Source: Bacteroidaceae bacterium
GTDB lineage: Bacteria; Bacteroidota; Bacteroidia; Bacteroidales; Bacteroidaceae
Length of the DNA: 64,000 nt
Assembly (NCBI GenBank): GCA_016280445.1
Contig: JAEEGS010000048.1
Location: 1-64,000, forward strand
Direction of reading: 5' to 3'
Below the pieces are notes generated by a model that made no database searches, had not been told where the DNA came from, and was given only the letters and a program-made list of their open reading frames with translations. Below are positions 1-6,936 of the stretch, piece by piece (the first letter of the stretch is position 1; each line of letters begins with the position of its first letter). The translations under genes were made by a program, and so were the position numbers.

Positions 1-240
1 AAGGTAAAAAGTAAAAGTGATAAGTGAAAAATTTGCTACCGCGTGAAAGGTAAAAAGTAAAAGTGATAAGTGAAAAATTTGCTACCGCGTGAAAGGTAAA
101 AAGTAAAAGTGATAAGTGAAAAATTTGCTACCGCACTTGCAAGCTACCTGTGGGACAAACACGTGCGGTAGCAAATTTTTCACTTTTCATTTTTCACTTT
201 TCATTTTTCACTTTTCATTTTTCACTTTTACCTTTCATTC
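1..240. repeat. 46-bp tandem repeat plus inverted arm
   Basis: Nearly three copies of a 46-bp unit (starting aaggtaaaaagtaaaagtga) occur at 1, 47 and 93. The end of the unit, gtgaaaaatttgctaccgc, returns as its reverse complement at about 163-182, followed by a run of 15-bp cacttttcattttt-like units to 238. Read on the minus strand this is a hairpin with T-rich flanks directly after the aldo/keto reductase stop codon, so it may end that transcript. The array may begin left of the window. Confidence 0.8.
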
Positions 241-1186
241 ATGAGTTTGCCCATGATACTCGCTTCTGAGCTCCAATGATATCTTGCACTTCCTTCACCA
301 ACTCCCAGTCAGGTTCCTCGTTCGCCCACTCAATGTTGCGCTTCACGTTGGCAGGGTTGGCTGATGAGAAGAGCGTACCAGCGATGCGTGGGTTGTTCAC
401 CGAATACTGGATGGCCAGACGTTCAATGGCATAGCCCTTGTCGGCACAATGCTGTGCGGCCTTGGCGCAGGCTTCCACCAATGGTTTGGGAGCAGGATGC
501 CAGTCGGGCACACCACGCACGGACAGCAGACCCATGCTCAGCGGCGAGGCATTGATGACACCGATGCCCTTCTGCTCGAAGAAGTCGAGGAAATCCACCA
601 GTTTGTCGTCGTTCAGGCAGTAGTGGCAGAAGTTCAGCACACTCTCCACGGTGCCCTCCTCCGAGTGGTCAATCACCCACTTCAGGTTCTCCAACTGCAG
701 GTCCGTGATGCCCACATGCCCCACCACACCTTTCTTCTTCAACTCCACCAGCGCAGGCAGTGTCTCGTCCACCACCTTCTGCAATCCGCCCTCCAATGCT
801 GCCTGAAACTCGATGTCGTGCACGTTGATGAGGTCGATGAAGTCCACATTCAGACGCTCCATGCTCTCATACACACTCTCCGTGGCACGCTTGCCAGAGT
901 AATCCCATGTGTTCACACCGTCCTTGCCGTAGCGTCCCACCTTCGTGCTCAAGAAGTATTTCTCTCTGGGGATGCGCTTGAGCGCCTTGCCCAACACCGT
1001 TTCAGCCTTGTAGTGTCCGTAATAGGGACTCACGTCGATGAAGTTGATGCCGCCCTCCACAGCCGTTTCCACCGCCTCGATGCTCTCAGCCTCTTTTGTC
1101 TCGTGAAACACGCTGCCCAACGACGATGCGCCGAAACACAAATGGGAAATCTTCATTCCCGTCTTGCCTAATTCTCTGTACTGCAT
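239..1186 (-). CDS. Aldo/keto reductase
   Basis: A 315-aa NAD(P)H-dependent aldo/keto reductase, probably cytosolic, acting on a sugar or similar carbonyl compound. The family's four catalytic residues can be placed: Asp in FIDVSP, Tyr in YYGHYKAE, Lys in LSTKVGRY and His in LINVHDIE. The overall pattern is closest to the L-galactose or aldose 1-dehydrogenase branch, but substrate cannot be read from sequence. The ORF is open for 23 more codons upstream, but that stretch translates a dispersed repeat and the family start (MQYRELGKTG) is at 1186, so I chose the inner ATG. A TACCTTTGC promoter lies at 1299-1307. The gene ends just before the tandem repeats at the window edge. Confidence 0.9.
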   Translation of the reverse strand: MQYRELGKTGMKISHLCFGASSLGSVFHETKEAESIEAVETAVEGGINFIDVSPYYGHYKAETVLGKALKRIPREKYFLSTKVGRYGKDGVNTWDYSGKRATESVYESMERLNVDFIDLINVHDIEFQAALEGGLQKVVDETLPALVELKKKGVVGHVGITDLQLENLKWVIDHSEEGTVESVLNFCHYCLNDDKLVDFLDFFEQKGIGVINASPLSMGLLSVRGVPDWHPAPKPLVEACAKAAQHCADKGYAIERLAIQYSVNNPRIAGTLFSSANPANVKRNIEWANEEPDWELVKEVQDIIGAQKRVSWANS

Positions 1187-1228
1187 ATTGTTATTTGTAT
1201 AGTTTAAAGTTGAGAGTTTAGAGTTTAC

Positions 1229-1307
1229 AGAGGGCTGACGCGATGCAAGCCGCATGGTCTTTAACCCTTAGACTTTAAACGCTAAACGTTATTCGTGTGC
1301 AAAGGTA
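1229..1307 (-). repeat. Dispersed 80-bp promoter-leader repeat, copy 1
   Basis: This stretch, read on the minus strand from the TACCTTTGC motif to cagccctct, matches 10450-10529 on the plus strand at about 90 percent identity by eye. It carries the promoter of the aldo/keto reductase and the start of its leader. The second copy precedes a gene remnant. Confidence 0.85.
1299..1307 (-). promoter_or_regulatory. Promoter -7 element of the aldo/keto reductase
   Basis: The minus strand reads TACCTTTGC, matching the Bacteroidetes -7 consensus TAnnTTTG, about 110 bp before the chosen start. Confidence 0.65.
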
Positions 1308-1359
1308 GCTGAAACAGCCAACAGACGATGGGAGAAAATAAAGAAATGATAGGACAAAA

Positions 1360-2229
1360 TTAAGAATTGCACATCTGTCGATATTCCATCGGTGTCCTGC
1401 CCGTTATTTTCTTGAACAGACGGATGAAGTACGAGTGGTCGTTGAATCCCAACGAATAAGCCACCTCCTTCACCGCCATATTCTCCGTCAGCAGCAGCAA
1501 CTGCGCCTTCTCCACCTTCTTGTGGTTGACATACTGCAGCGGCGACAAGCCCAGTTCGTGCTTGAACACCCTGATGAGATAAGGCTTCGTCACACATGCC
1601 ACCTGTGCCAGCGTTTCGATGTCGATGTCCTCGCAGATGTTCTGGTGGATATGCGCCAGCACCCTCACCATCCTTTCGTCGCGCGTCCACAACTTCTCCT
1701 TCGCATGCTCCATGAACCGCGAGAACAGCATCAGCGTTGCTCCCCTCAACTGCATCTTCTCGTGCAGCGGAAGCCGTCCGTAGCGACGCACATAATCGGC
1801 AAACCGTCCCGTGTTGTCATACGACATCGGGTTGCTCTCGGGCAGACGCGCCTCCGGATGCCGCCTGCACATCTCCGCCATCAGCTCCTCATCGCCCGCC
1901 TGCGCCTCCACCTCTGTGGGCAAGTCATAACGCTCCATCACACCCGTCTCCTTCTTGAAACCCTCATACACGTGCAGGTAGTAATGGCAGAACACCCCAT
2001 GACACTCATACGAGTGCGTCGTGTAGGCAGGAATGATGTACAGATGATGGGGGCGAAGATTGACGACATCAGAAAAAGGACTCTCGATGTGCAGCCTCGC
2101 CTCCCCCTCCGTCACACAATAGATGCGCGTGAAGGGCGAGTTCACCTGCTGCCAGTTCCAGTCGTTGTCATGTCGGGCGAACCCCACATTCAGCATCAGC
2201 AGGTTCAGCGATTCAATCGGCATTTGCAT
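1360..2229 (-). CDS. AraC family transcriptional regulator
   Basis: A 289-aa DNA-binding regulator. The first ~150 residues look like the cupin-like sensor half of AraC proteins (an early TEGEARLHIES strand region and HHLYIIPAYTTHSY). The last ~100 residues are the double helix-turn-helix with the usual AraC ending (GFNDHSYFIRLFKKITGRTP). The gene begins 12 bp after the HU-like gene ends on the same strand, so the two are probably cotranscribed. It faces the aldo/keto reductase gene, a possible target, but that gene has its own promoter. The ligand is unknown; sugar sensing is the usual guess for this type. Confidence 0.9.
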   Translation of the reverse strand: MQMPIESLNLLMLNVGFARHDNDWNWQQVNSPFTRIYCVTEGEARLHIESPFSDVVNLRPHHLYIIPAYTTHSYECHGVFCHYYLHVYEGFKKETGVMERYDLPTEVEAQAGDEELMAEMCRRHPEARLPESNPMSYDNTGRFADYVRRYGRLPLHEKMQLRGATLMLFSRFMEHAKEKLWTRDERMVRVLAHIHQNICEDIDIETLAQVACVTKPYLIRVFKHELGLSPLQYVNHKKVEKAQLLLLTENMAVKEVAYSLGFNDHSYFIRLFKKITGRTPMEYRQMCNS

Positions 2230-2241
2230 GGTTCCGCGGTT

Positions 2242-2877
2242 TTAGGGTTGCACAGGCACTCTCTTCACAAACACCAGTTGATTGCCACGCCCCGTTTTGC
2301 GGATGCCGCTCGTGGGGTCGTCGGCAAAACTGTGCAGTTCCTTACGGGCTGCCGGCCAGCTCAACCCTGTGATGAAAGCATAGTCGCCGATGCGTATCAT
2401 GGGCTGCCCTTCCAGATAGTCGAGCGCCATCCGTAGCCGTTCCTCGCGTGTGGACTTCACCTTGTGGAGTTTCTTCACATCCCCCACCTTGTTCAGTTCC
2501 GTCGTTCTGCGCAACCGTTCCACCCAACGCGGGTCGGGCAGGAAATTGATGCTTCTGATGTACACCCCATTGGTGTCATACCGCTCACCCTTCTCCTTCA
2601 CCTCCTCAGCCTCCTCGCGGCCCTTCATGCCGAGAGCGATGCTGAAAGTGCCCAGTCCCTCCACCTTCACGGAGTGTCCCAACTTCAGATAAATGTCCAT
2701 TGCTTCCGTCATGGTGCTGACCAGCGCCTCAATCGCCCCAGCCGCATACGCCGTCTGTCCCGCCACGTCCTTCATGAAGAAATCAGTCGCCACCCGTCCG
2801 CAGTGGAACGGCTTCGGATAGACCTTGCGCTTGCCCGTCCCGTGCACATCGGGCATTTCTTGAAAAGTATATTCCAT
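2242..2877 (-). CDS. HU-like DNA-binding protein
   Basis: A 211-aa protein of the long HU-like type common in Bacteroidetes. Residues ~20-120 carry the DNABII pattern: helices (AAGAIEALVSTMTEAM), then GHSVKVEGLGTFSIALG, and a beta-arm-like segment. The C-terminal ~80 residues (DYLEGQPMIRIGDYAFITGL) are an extra domain seen in this family whose role is not known to me. Members of the family bind DNA, but whether this one bends DNA or regulates is not visible. It is first in an apparent two-gene unit with the AraC regulator. A weak promoter-like TACCTTTA lies at 2893-2900 on the minus strand. Confidence 0.85.
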   Translation of the reverse strand: MEYTFQEMPDVHGTGKRKVYPKPFHCGRVATDFFMKDVAGQTAYAAGAIEALVSTMTEAMDIYLKLGHSVKVEGLGTFSIALGMKGREEAEEVKEKGERYDTNGVYIRSINFLPDPRWVERLRRTTELNKVGDVKKLHKVKSTREERLRMALDYLEGQPMIRIGDYAFITGLSWPAARKELHSFADDPTSGIRKTGRGNQLVFVKRVPVQP

Positions 2878-2962
2878 TGTTCTTTCGTTTGATAAAGGTA
2901 TTCAGACTTCAAAAAAATCGCGCATAAGGAGAAAAACACTTGACAAAGACGAGAAAAATCCG

Positions 2963-2971
2963 TATCTTTGC
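2963..2971 (+). promoter_or_regulatory. Orphan plus-strand promoter
   Basis: TATCTTTGC matches the Bacteroidetes -7 element, with ttgacaaag about 20 bp upstream as the -33 region. No convincing gene follows; the next clear signal is the terminator at 3318-3347. Confidence 0.55.
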
Positions 2972-3058
2972 ACTGGCAATTTGGAAGTTCCCAAGCCCCT
3001 TCCCCTTTTCACCGCGAAGGTAGCACTTTTTCACTTCACTTCCAAATTCTTTTCATAA

Positions 3059-3130
3059 ATTCCTTCTATGAATTGATCAATTCCTTCTACTTATTCATCA
3101 ATTCCTTCTACGAATTGATCAATTCCAACA
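3059..3130. repeat. 21-bp tandem repeat
   Basis: Three full copies of a 21-bp unit (attccttctatgaattgatc and variants) start at 3059, 3080 and 3101, with a partial fourth at 3122. The gaattgatc parts make short palindromes. In one frame this would read as an INSFYEL peptide repeat, but I see no sign that it is translated. Confidence 0.8.
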
Positions 3131-3317
3131 AGGAATCGAGTTTATCACTTACACTACCTTGATGGAGACTCTTACACTGAGTCAGTGGAGGTTTCCCCAC
3201 TGCCTCCGTTGAACATATTCCAGTCATTCGGCAAAGCAACTTACACGCGCCCAACAACGCATATTACACCACCACAAAAGAGACTGTTCCAACAGTTCTT
3301 TCTAACACCATACAATC

Positions 3318-3347
3318 AAGGTGAGGAAAAAATCCTCACCTTTTTTT
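3318..3347 (+). terminator. Intrinsic terminator
   Basis: The stem aaggtgagg / cctcacctt with an A-rich loop is followed by seven T. It ends the orphan transcript and lies just before the hsd promoter. Confidence 0.85.
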
Positions 3348-3368
3348 GTTGTGTAAAAAAGAATGTTG

Positions 3369-3377
3369 TACCTTTGC
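3369..3377 (+). promoter_or_regulatory. Promoter of the hsd operon
   Basis: TACCTTTGC matches the -7 consensus, with tttgttgtg about 20 bp upstream. Transcription would start near 3384, leaving a leader of about 290 nt before hsdM. Confidence 0.65.
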
Positions 3378-3459
3378 ACTCAATCACCAGTACATAACTT
3401 CAGCGGAGGGCTGGTGTGACATATTGAAAAATAATAACACAGCATTAATGTTGTTGGTA

Positions 3460-3641
3460 ATATCTGGGAACCTGACAAATTCATAGATATTTATATAACC
3501 AAAGACAAGATTGATGCCTATGCGATAGCGTAGGCACAACTTATCAGGTTATATAGGCTTTGTCAGGGCCTCCAGATATGGGTAAGTAGCGTGTTCTACG
3601 CTATTTCCATGTCTGGAGGTCTTGATGGCAAAAGCCTATAT
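3460..3641 (+). ncRNA. Candidate structured RNA leader of the hsd operon
   Basis: Fold 1 is one long arm made of four stems: 3460-3467 with 3572-3579, 3471-3479 with 3559-3567, 3492-3500 with 3547-3555, and 3516-3523 with 3528-3535. All four are perfect apart from one G-U pair. Fold 2 pairs 3551-3561 with 3631-3641 (11 bp, perfect) and encloses a 13-bp hairpin, 3569-3581 with 3607-3619, that is capped by tagcgt/acgcta. The folds share arms and exclude each other. I do not recognise a known RNA family. No T-run follows, so it is not a plain terminator. It could also be a palindromic mobile-element remnant. Confidence 0.6.
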
Positions 3642-3677
3642 GCAATCCGATAACGTTTGCTGCCTAAAACTACGTGT

Positions 3678-5126
3678 ATGCAATACGAACAGACCTTTAA
3701 TGCCATCGACAACATCTTGCGCAACGAGGCAGGATGCAGCACTGAATTGGATTATATCGAACAGACTTCTTGGCTGCTGTTTCTGAAGTATCTGAATGAT
3801 TTGGAGCAGGAACAGGAGATGAAGGCGATGCTCAGCGGCAAAGAGTACAAACCCATCATCACAGGTTATCTGCGATGGAGCCAGTGGGCTGCGCCTAAAA
3901 AGCAAGACGGCTCGCTCGACACGGTGAACGCGATGACGGGCCCCGACTTGACTCAGTTTGTCGATACGAAACTCTTCCCCACCTTGCGCGAGTTTCAGAA
4001 GACTGCCACGAGTGCCAAGACCTTGGAGTATAAGATTGGCGAGATATTTGCCGAACTGCGCAACAAAATCACCTCTGGCTACAACCTGCGCGAAGTCATC
4101 AACCTGATTGACCAGCTTCATTTCCAGACAGCCGAGGACAAGCACGAAATGACGGTGCTCTACGAATCGAAGATTGCCAAGATGGGCAATGCGGGCAGAA
4201 ATGGTGGCGAGTACTACACGCCCCGTCCGCTCATCCGCACCATCGTCAAGGTGGTTGACCCTCAGATTGGTGAGACGGTGTACGACCCTGCCTGCGGGTC
4301 GGCGGGCTTCCTTTGCGAGGCATTCGCCTACATGAACGAGAAGGTGAAGAGCACAGCCGACAACAAGACTTTGCAGGAAGATACTTTCTTCGGCAAGGAG
4401 AAGAAGCCCCTGCCTTACATCATCGCCACCATGAACATGATTTTCCACGGCGTGGCAGCACCCAACATCATCCGTGGCAATACGTTGGCAGAAAACCTCT
4501 CGCAGATTCAGGAGAAAGACCGCAAGAACGTGATTCTTGCCAACCCTCCCTTTGGTGGCAGCGAACGAGGCGAGGTGAAGCAGAACTTCGACATCAACAC
4601 CAGCGAAACGGCCTATATGTTCATGCAGCACTTCATCAAGATGCTGAAAGTGGGCGGTCGTGCTGGCATCGTCATCAAGAACACCTTCCTTTCGAATAGT
4701 GATGCTGCCCAGCTCCGCAAGGTGCTGACGGAACAATGCAACCTTCACACCATTCTCGACCTGCCAAGCGGTGTGTTCCAAGGGGCAGGCGTGAAGACCG
4801 TTGTGCTATTCTTCGACAAGGGCACTCCCACCAAGAAGATTTGGTACTACCAACTCAATCCAGGGCGCAACCTCGGCAAGACCAATGCCCTCAACGAAGA
4901 CGACTTGGCAGACTTCCTCGCTCTACAAAAGACCAAAGCCGACAGCGAAAATTCGTGGACACTTGACGTGAGCACCTTGGGCAGCGACTACGACCTGAGT
5001 GTGAAGAACCCCAACAAGGTGGAAGAGGTGGATGAACGCACATCTGCCGAGATTGTTGCGTCTCTGCTCAAACTACAAAGTGAATCGCAGTCTTTGTTGA
5101 ATGATATAAAGGAGATGGTAGGATGA
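3678..5126 (+). CDS. hsdM: Type I restriction-modification system methyltransferase subunit
   Basis: A 482-aa N6-adenine methyltransferase subunit. It has the N-terminal helical HsdM domain (YIEQTSWLLFLKYLNDLE), the S-adenosylmethionine motif DPACGSAGFL near residue 201 and the catalytic NPPFGG near residue 289. It works as a complex with HsdS to methylate the host's recognition sites and with HsdR to restrict foreign DNA. The ORF runs seven codons further to a TTG at 3657, but MQYEQTFNAID is the usual start of the family. The stop overlaps the hsdS start (ATGA). A long, highly structured leader precedes it. Confidence 0.95.
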   Translation: MQYEQTFNAIDNILRNEAGCSTELDYIEQTSWLLFLKYLNDLEQEQEMKAMLSGKEYKPIITGYLRWSQWAAPKKQDGSLDTVNAMTGPDLTQFVDTKLFPTLREFQKTATSAKTLEYKIGEIFAELRNKITSGYNLREVINLIDQLHFQTAEDKHEMTVLYESKIAKMGNAGRNGGEYYTPRPLIRTIVKVVDPQIGETVYDPACGSAGFLCEAFAYMNEKVKSTADNKTLQEDTFFGKEKKPLPYIIATMNMIFHGVAAPNIIRGNTLAENLSQIQEKDRKNVILANPPFGGSERGEVKQNFDINTSETAYMFMQHFIKMLKVGGRAGIVIKNTFLSNSDAAQLRKVLTEQCNLHTILDLPSGVFQGAGVKTVVLFFDKGTPTKKIWYYQLNPGRNLGKTNALNEDDLADFLALQKTKADSENSWTLDVSTLGSDYDLSVKNPNKVEEVDERTSAEIVASLLKLQSESQSLLNDIKEMVG

Positions 5127-6235
5127 AGGAGGGTTGGAGTTATAAGAAGTTGGGAGAGGTTGCAAGAGTCATTCATGGCAAAAACCAAAAAGAAGTTCTT
5201 TCTGAGAATGGGCAGTATCCTATTTATGGGAGTGGCGGAACTGTTATGGGTTATGCCAATGATTTCTTATGTGAAGCAAGAACAACGATTCTTGGTAGAA
5301 AGGGAAGCATAAATAATCCACAATTTATAGAAAAACGCTTTTGGAACGTGGATACAGCGTTTGGGATAACAGCTCTGCCTGGAAATGACAGCAAGTTCAT
5401 CTATTATTTTGTTAAAAGTATAGATTGGTCTAAAAAGAATACTGGTACAACTTTGCCAAGTTTGACACAGCAAGTGGTGACATCTGTGGAAATCCCTGTT
5501 CCCACTCTTCCCGAACAGCGTTCTATCGTTACCCGTTTAGATGCAGCCTTTTCCCATATCGATGCTCTAAAAGCCAATGCCGAAAAGCATGTCAACGAAG
5601 CCCGCAAACTCTTCCAAGCAGAACTTACGGAATGTATGAAACCCAAAGAGGGATGGGAAGAGAAAAAGTTGGGAGAGGTTGGAACATTCTCACGTGGAAT
5701 AAACTTTGCAAAGAATGATTTCGTGAAAGATGGATACCCCTGTATCCATTATGGGCAAATTCATACAACATTTGGTCCTGTGACATATGAACATTTAACC
5801 TCAATTCCTAATGGAATGGTAAGACATGACAAACTCGCTTCCAAAGGAAATCTCATCATAGCAATTACAAGTGAAGATGTTGCAGGTTCGTGTAAATGTA
5901 CAGCATGGATGGGTGATTATGATATCTCAGTAGGAGCTCATGCTGCAATATACAAGCATGAACTAAATCCAATTTTTATGTCATATTACTTTAAGTCTTC
6001 AATATTTCAACAAGAAAAAGAACCATATGTTCATGGATTTAAAGTGATGGAGATAAAGCCTTCAGATATTGCCAAGATACCGATAGTATTTCCCTCAAAG
6101 GAAGACCAACAAATCATCGTCTCCCATCTCGACTCCCTTTCCTCCAATATCCGTAAGTTAGAGGAGTTGCAGCAGAAGACCATCGCCGAGTGCGATGCCC
6201 TCAAACAAGCAATGTTAAGAGAAGTATTTGAATAA
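5123..6235 (+). CDS. hsdS: Type I restriction-modification system specificity subunit
   Basis: A 370-aa subunit that recognises the DNA target for methylation and restriction. It has two target-recognition domains. The first begins with GWSYKKLGEVARVIHGK and ends in the conserved helix LPEQRSIVTRLDAAFSHID. The second begins GWEEKKLGEVGTFSRG and ends in a second helix (ISKLEELQQKT-like). The two half-starts are nearly identical in protein and DNA, a layout that lets domains be swapped by recombination. The start overlaps the hsdM stop by four bases. Base composition is more AT-rich than hsdM, as is common for hsdS. The recognised sequence cannot be read off. Confidence 0.95.
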   Translation: MKEGWSYKKLGEVARVIHGKNQKEVLSENGQYPIYGSGGTVMGYANDFLCEARTTILGRKGSINNPQFIEKRFWNVDTAFGITALPGNDSKFIYYFVKSIDWSKKNTGTTLPSLTQQVVTSVEIPVPTLPEQRSIVTRLDAAFSHIDALKANAEKHVNEARKLFQAELTECMKPKEGWEEKKLGEVGTFSRGINFAKNDFVKDGYPCIHYGQIHTTFGPVTYEHLTSIPNGMVRHDKLASKGNLIIAITSEDVAGSCKCTAWMGDYDISVGAHAAIYKHELNPIFMSYYFKSSIFQQEKEPYVHGFKVMEIKPSDIAKIPIVFPSKEDQQIIVSHLDSLSSNIRKLEELQQKTIAECDALKQAMLREVFE

Positions 6236-6292
6236 AAAGACAAAACTATATCATCGCTCTTTGACATCATGGCACAGAATTAGTGGAATAAA

Positions 6293-6324
6293 TTTGGAGG
6301 TTTCTGTATTGCATTGTATCTTTG
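6293..6324 (+). promoter_or_regulatory. Promoter of the toxin-antitoxin pair
   Basis: TTTG at 6293 and TATCTTTG at 6317-6324 are spaced by 20 bp, a full match to the Bacteroidetes promoter pattern. It lies 19 bp before the antitoxin ATG and gives the pair its own transcription inside the hsd cluster. Confidence 0.75.
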
Positions 6325-6342
6325 TGGCGAAATTAGATTACG

Positions 6343-6588
6343 ATGAAAGAAAGCAAACCTTATCCACTGATAGAAGAAGACGGCAATAGCCAGATGGTGC
6401 AAGAACCTGCGATGGCTGCCTATGCTTACGAAAATGTGTGCATTCCCAACGATATGCCATTTGCCCATGTGGTGGAGGGCGTGTTGCAGGTCACTCCCGA
6501 CATAGAAGAGGAAATCGCAGAGGTGGAGCGCGGTGAGGTCGTTTCAATGGGTGAATTTAAAAGCTTGTTTTCGAGATGGCTCGATTGA
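6343..6588 (+). CDS. Antitoxin-like protein of a RelE/ParE-type pair
   Basis: An 81-aa acidic protein directly upstream of and overlapping a RelE-like toxin gene by 13 bp. I do not recognise its sequence family with certainty. Size, acidity (VTPDIEEEIAEVERGE), the overlap and its own promoter argue for the antitoxin role: binding and neutralising the toxin and perhaps repressing the promoter. No clear ribbon-helix-helix or HTH motif is visible, so DNA binding is open. Confidence 0.7.
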   Translation: MKESKPYPLIEEDGNSQMVQEPAMAAYAYENVCIPNDMPFAHVVEGVLQVTPDIEEEIAEVERGEVVSMGEFKSLFSRWLD

Positions 6589-6875
6589 TTGCATTCAGTC
6601 GCCGTTCCACTGTGCAGTTGCAGAAGATATTGACTTTCTACGACAAGCGCAACGGAACGGATGAATATAGCCGACGTTTGCTGAGTAATCTGATGGCAGA
6701 CCTTGAACAATTGGCACTAATGCCCACTGCTAGCAGCCCATCCACTCGTGCGGATGTGCGTTTCTTTTATCTAATGGGCTTCACCATTATTTTCCACTAT
6801 GACTCACGCAGTTTGACGGTGCTCAGCATCCGTTCCACTTTGCGCCAGCCATTGAAGATGTACCAGAAAAAGTAG
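6576..6875 (+). CDS. RelE/ParE-type toxin
   Basis: A 99-aa basic protein with the fold pattern of the RelE/ParE superfamily: an N-terminal strand and helix (FSRRSTVQLQKILTFYDKRNG), a central helix (LLSNLMADLEQLALMP) and C-terminal strands (VRFFYLMGFTIIFHYDSRSLTVLSIRST). Members cleave mRNA on the ribosome (RelE) or poison gyrase (ParE); which applies here is not clear. It overlaps the antitoxin gene and lies between hsdS and hsdR, a placement that may keep the restriction locus from being lost. Confidence 0.8.
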   Translation: MARLIAFSRRSTVQLQKILTFYDKRNGTDEYSRRLLSNLMADLEQLALMPTASSPSTRADVRFFYLMGFTIIFHYDSRSLTVLSIRSTLRQPLKMYQKK

Positions 6876-6885
6876 GTACACACTT

Positions 6886-6936
6886 CCATGTTTCTGTGCC
6901 ATGTATGAAGAAGACCATAAAGGAACAGAAACATGG
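6886..6936 (+). promoter_or_regulatory. Hairpin that hides the hsdR start codon
   Basis: ccatgtttctgt (6886-6897) pairs perfectly with acagaaacatgg (6925-6936). The hsdR ATG (6933-6935) lies within the 3' arm, so the mRNA could fold to block initiation. A short reading frame (ATG at 6905, 20 codons) runs through the loop and 3' arm; its translation could open the stem. Function is inferred. Confidence 0.55.

Larger units (their letters stand above)
2978..3347 (+). ncRNA. Possible short transcript without a gene
   Basis: The stretch is bounded by a good promoter motif (2963-2971) and a strong intrinsic terminator (3318-3347). ORFs inside are short and low-complexity and resemble nothing I know. 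It may be a small RNA of roughly 370 nt or a decayed gene. The 21-bp repeats at 3059-3130 lie within it. Confidence 0.35.

Noticed and set aside
1-134. CRISPR-like array
   Set aside because: The 46-bp units are head-to-tail with no unique spacers between them.
2968-3162. 64-aa ORF with INSFYEL repeats as a gene
   Set aside because: Its TTG start overlaps the promoter motif and the peptide is low-complexity; the repeat is better seen as DNA-level.
3460-3641. Retron-type RNA
   Set aside because: The structure is suggestive, but no reverse transcriptase gene is present in the window.
3636-4781. 381-aa minus-strand ORF opposite hsdM
   Set aside because: It lies opposite the conserved hsdM frame and shows no family pattern; it is a shadow ORF.
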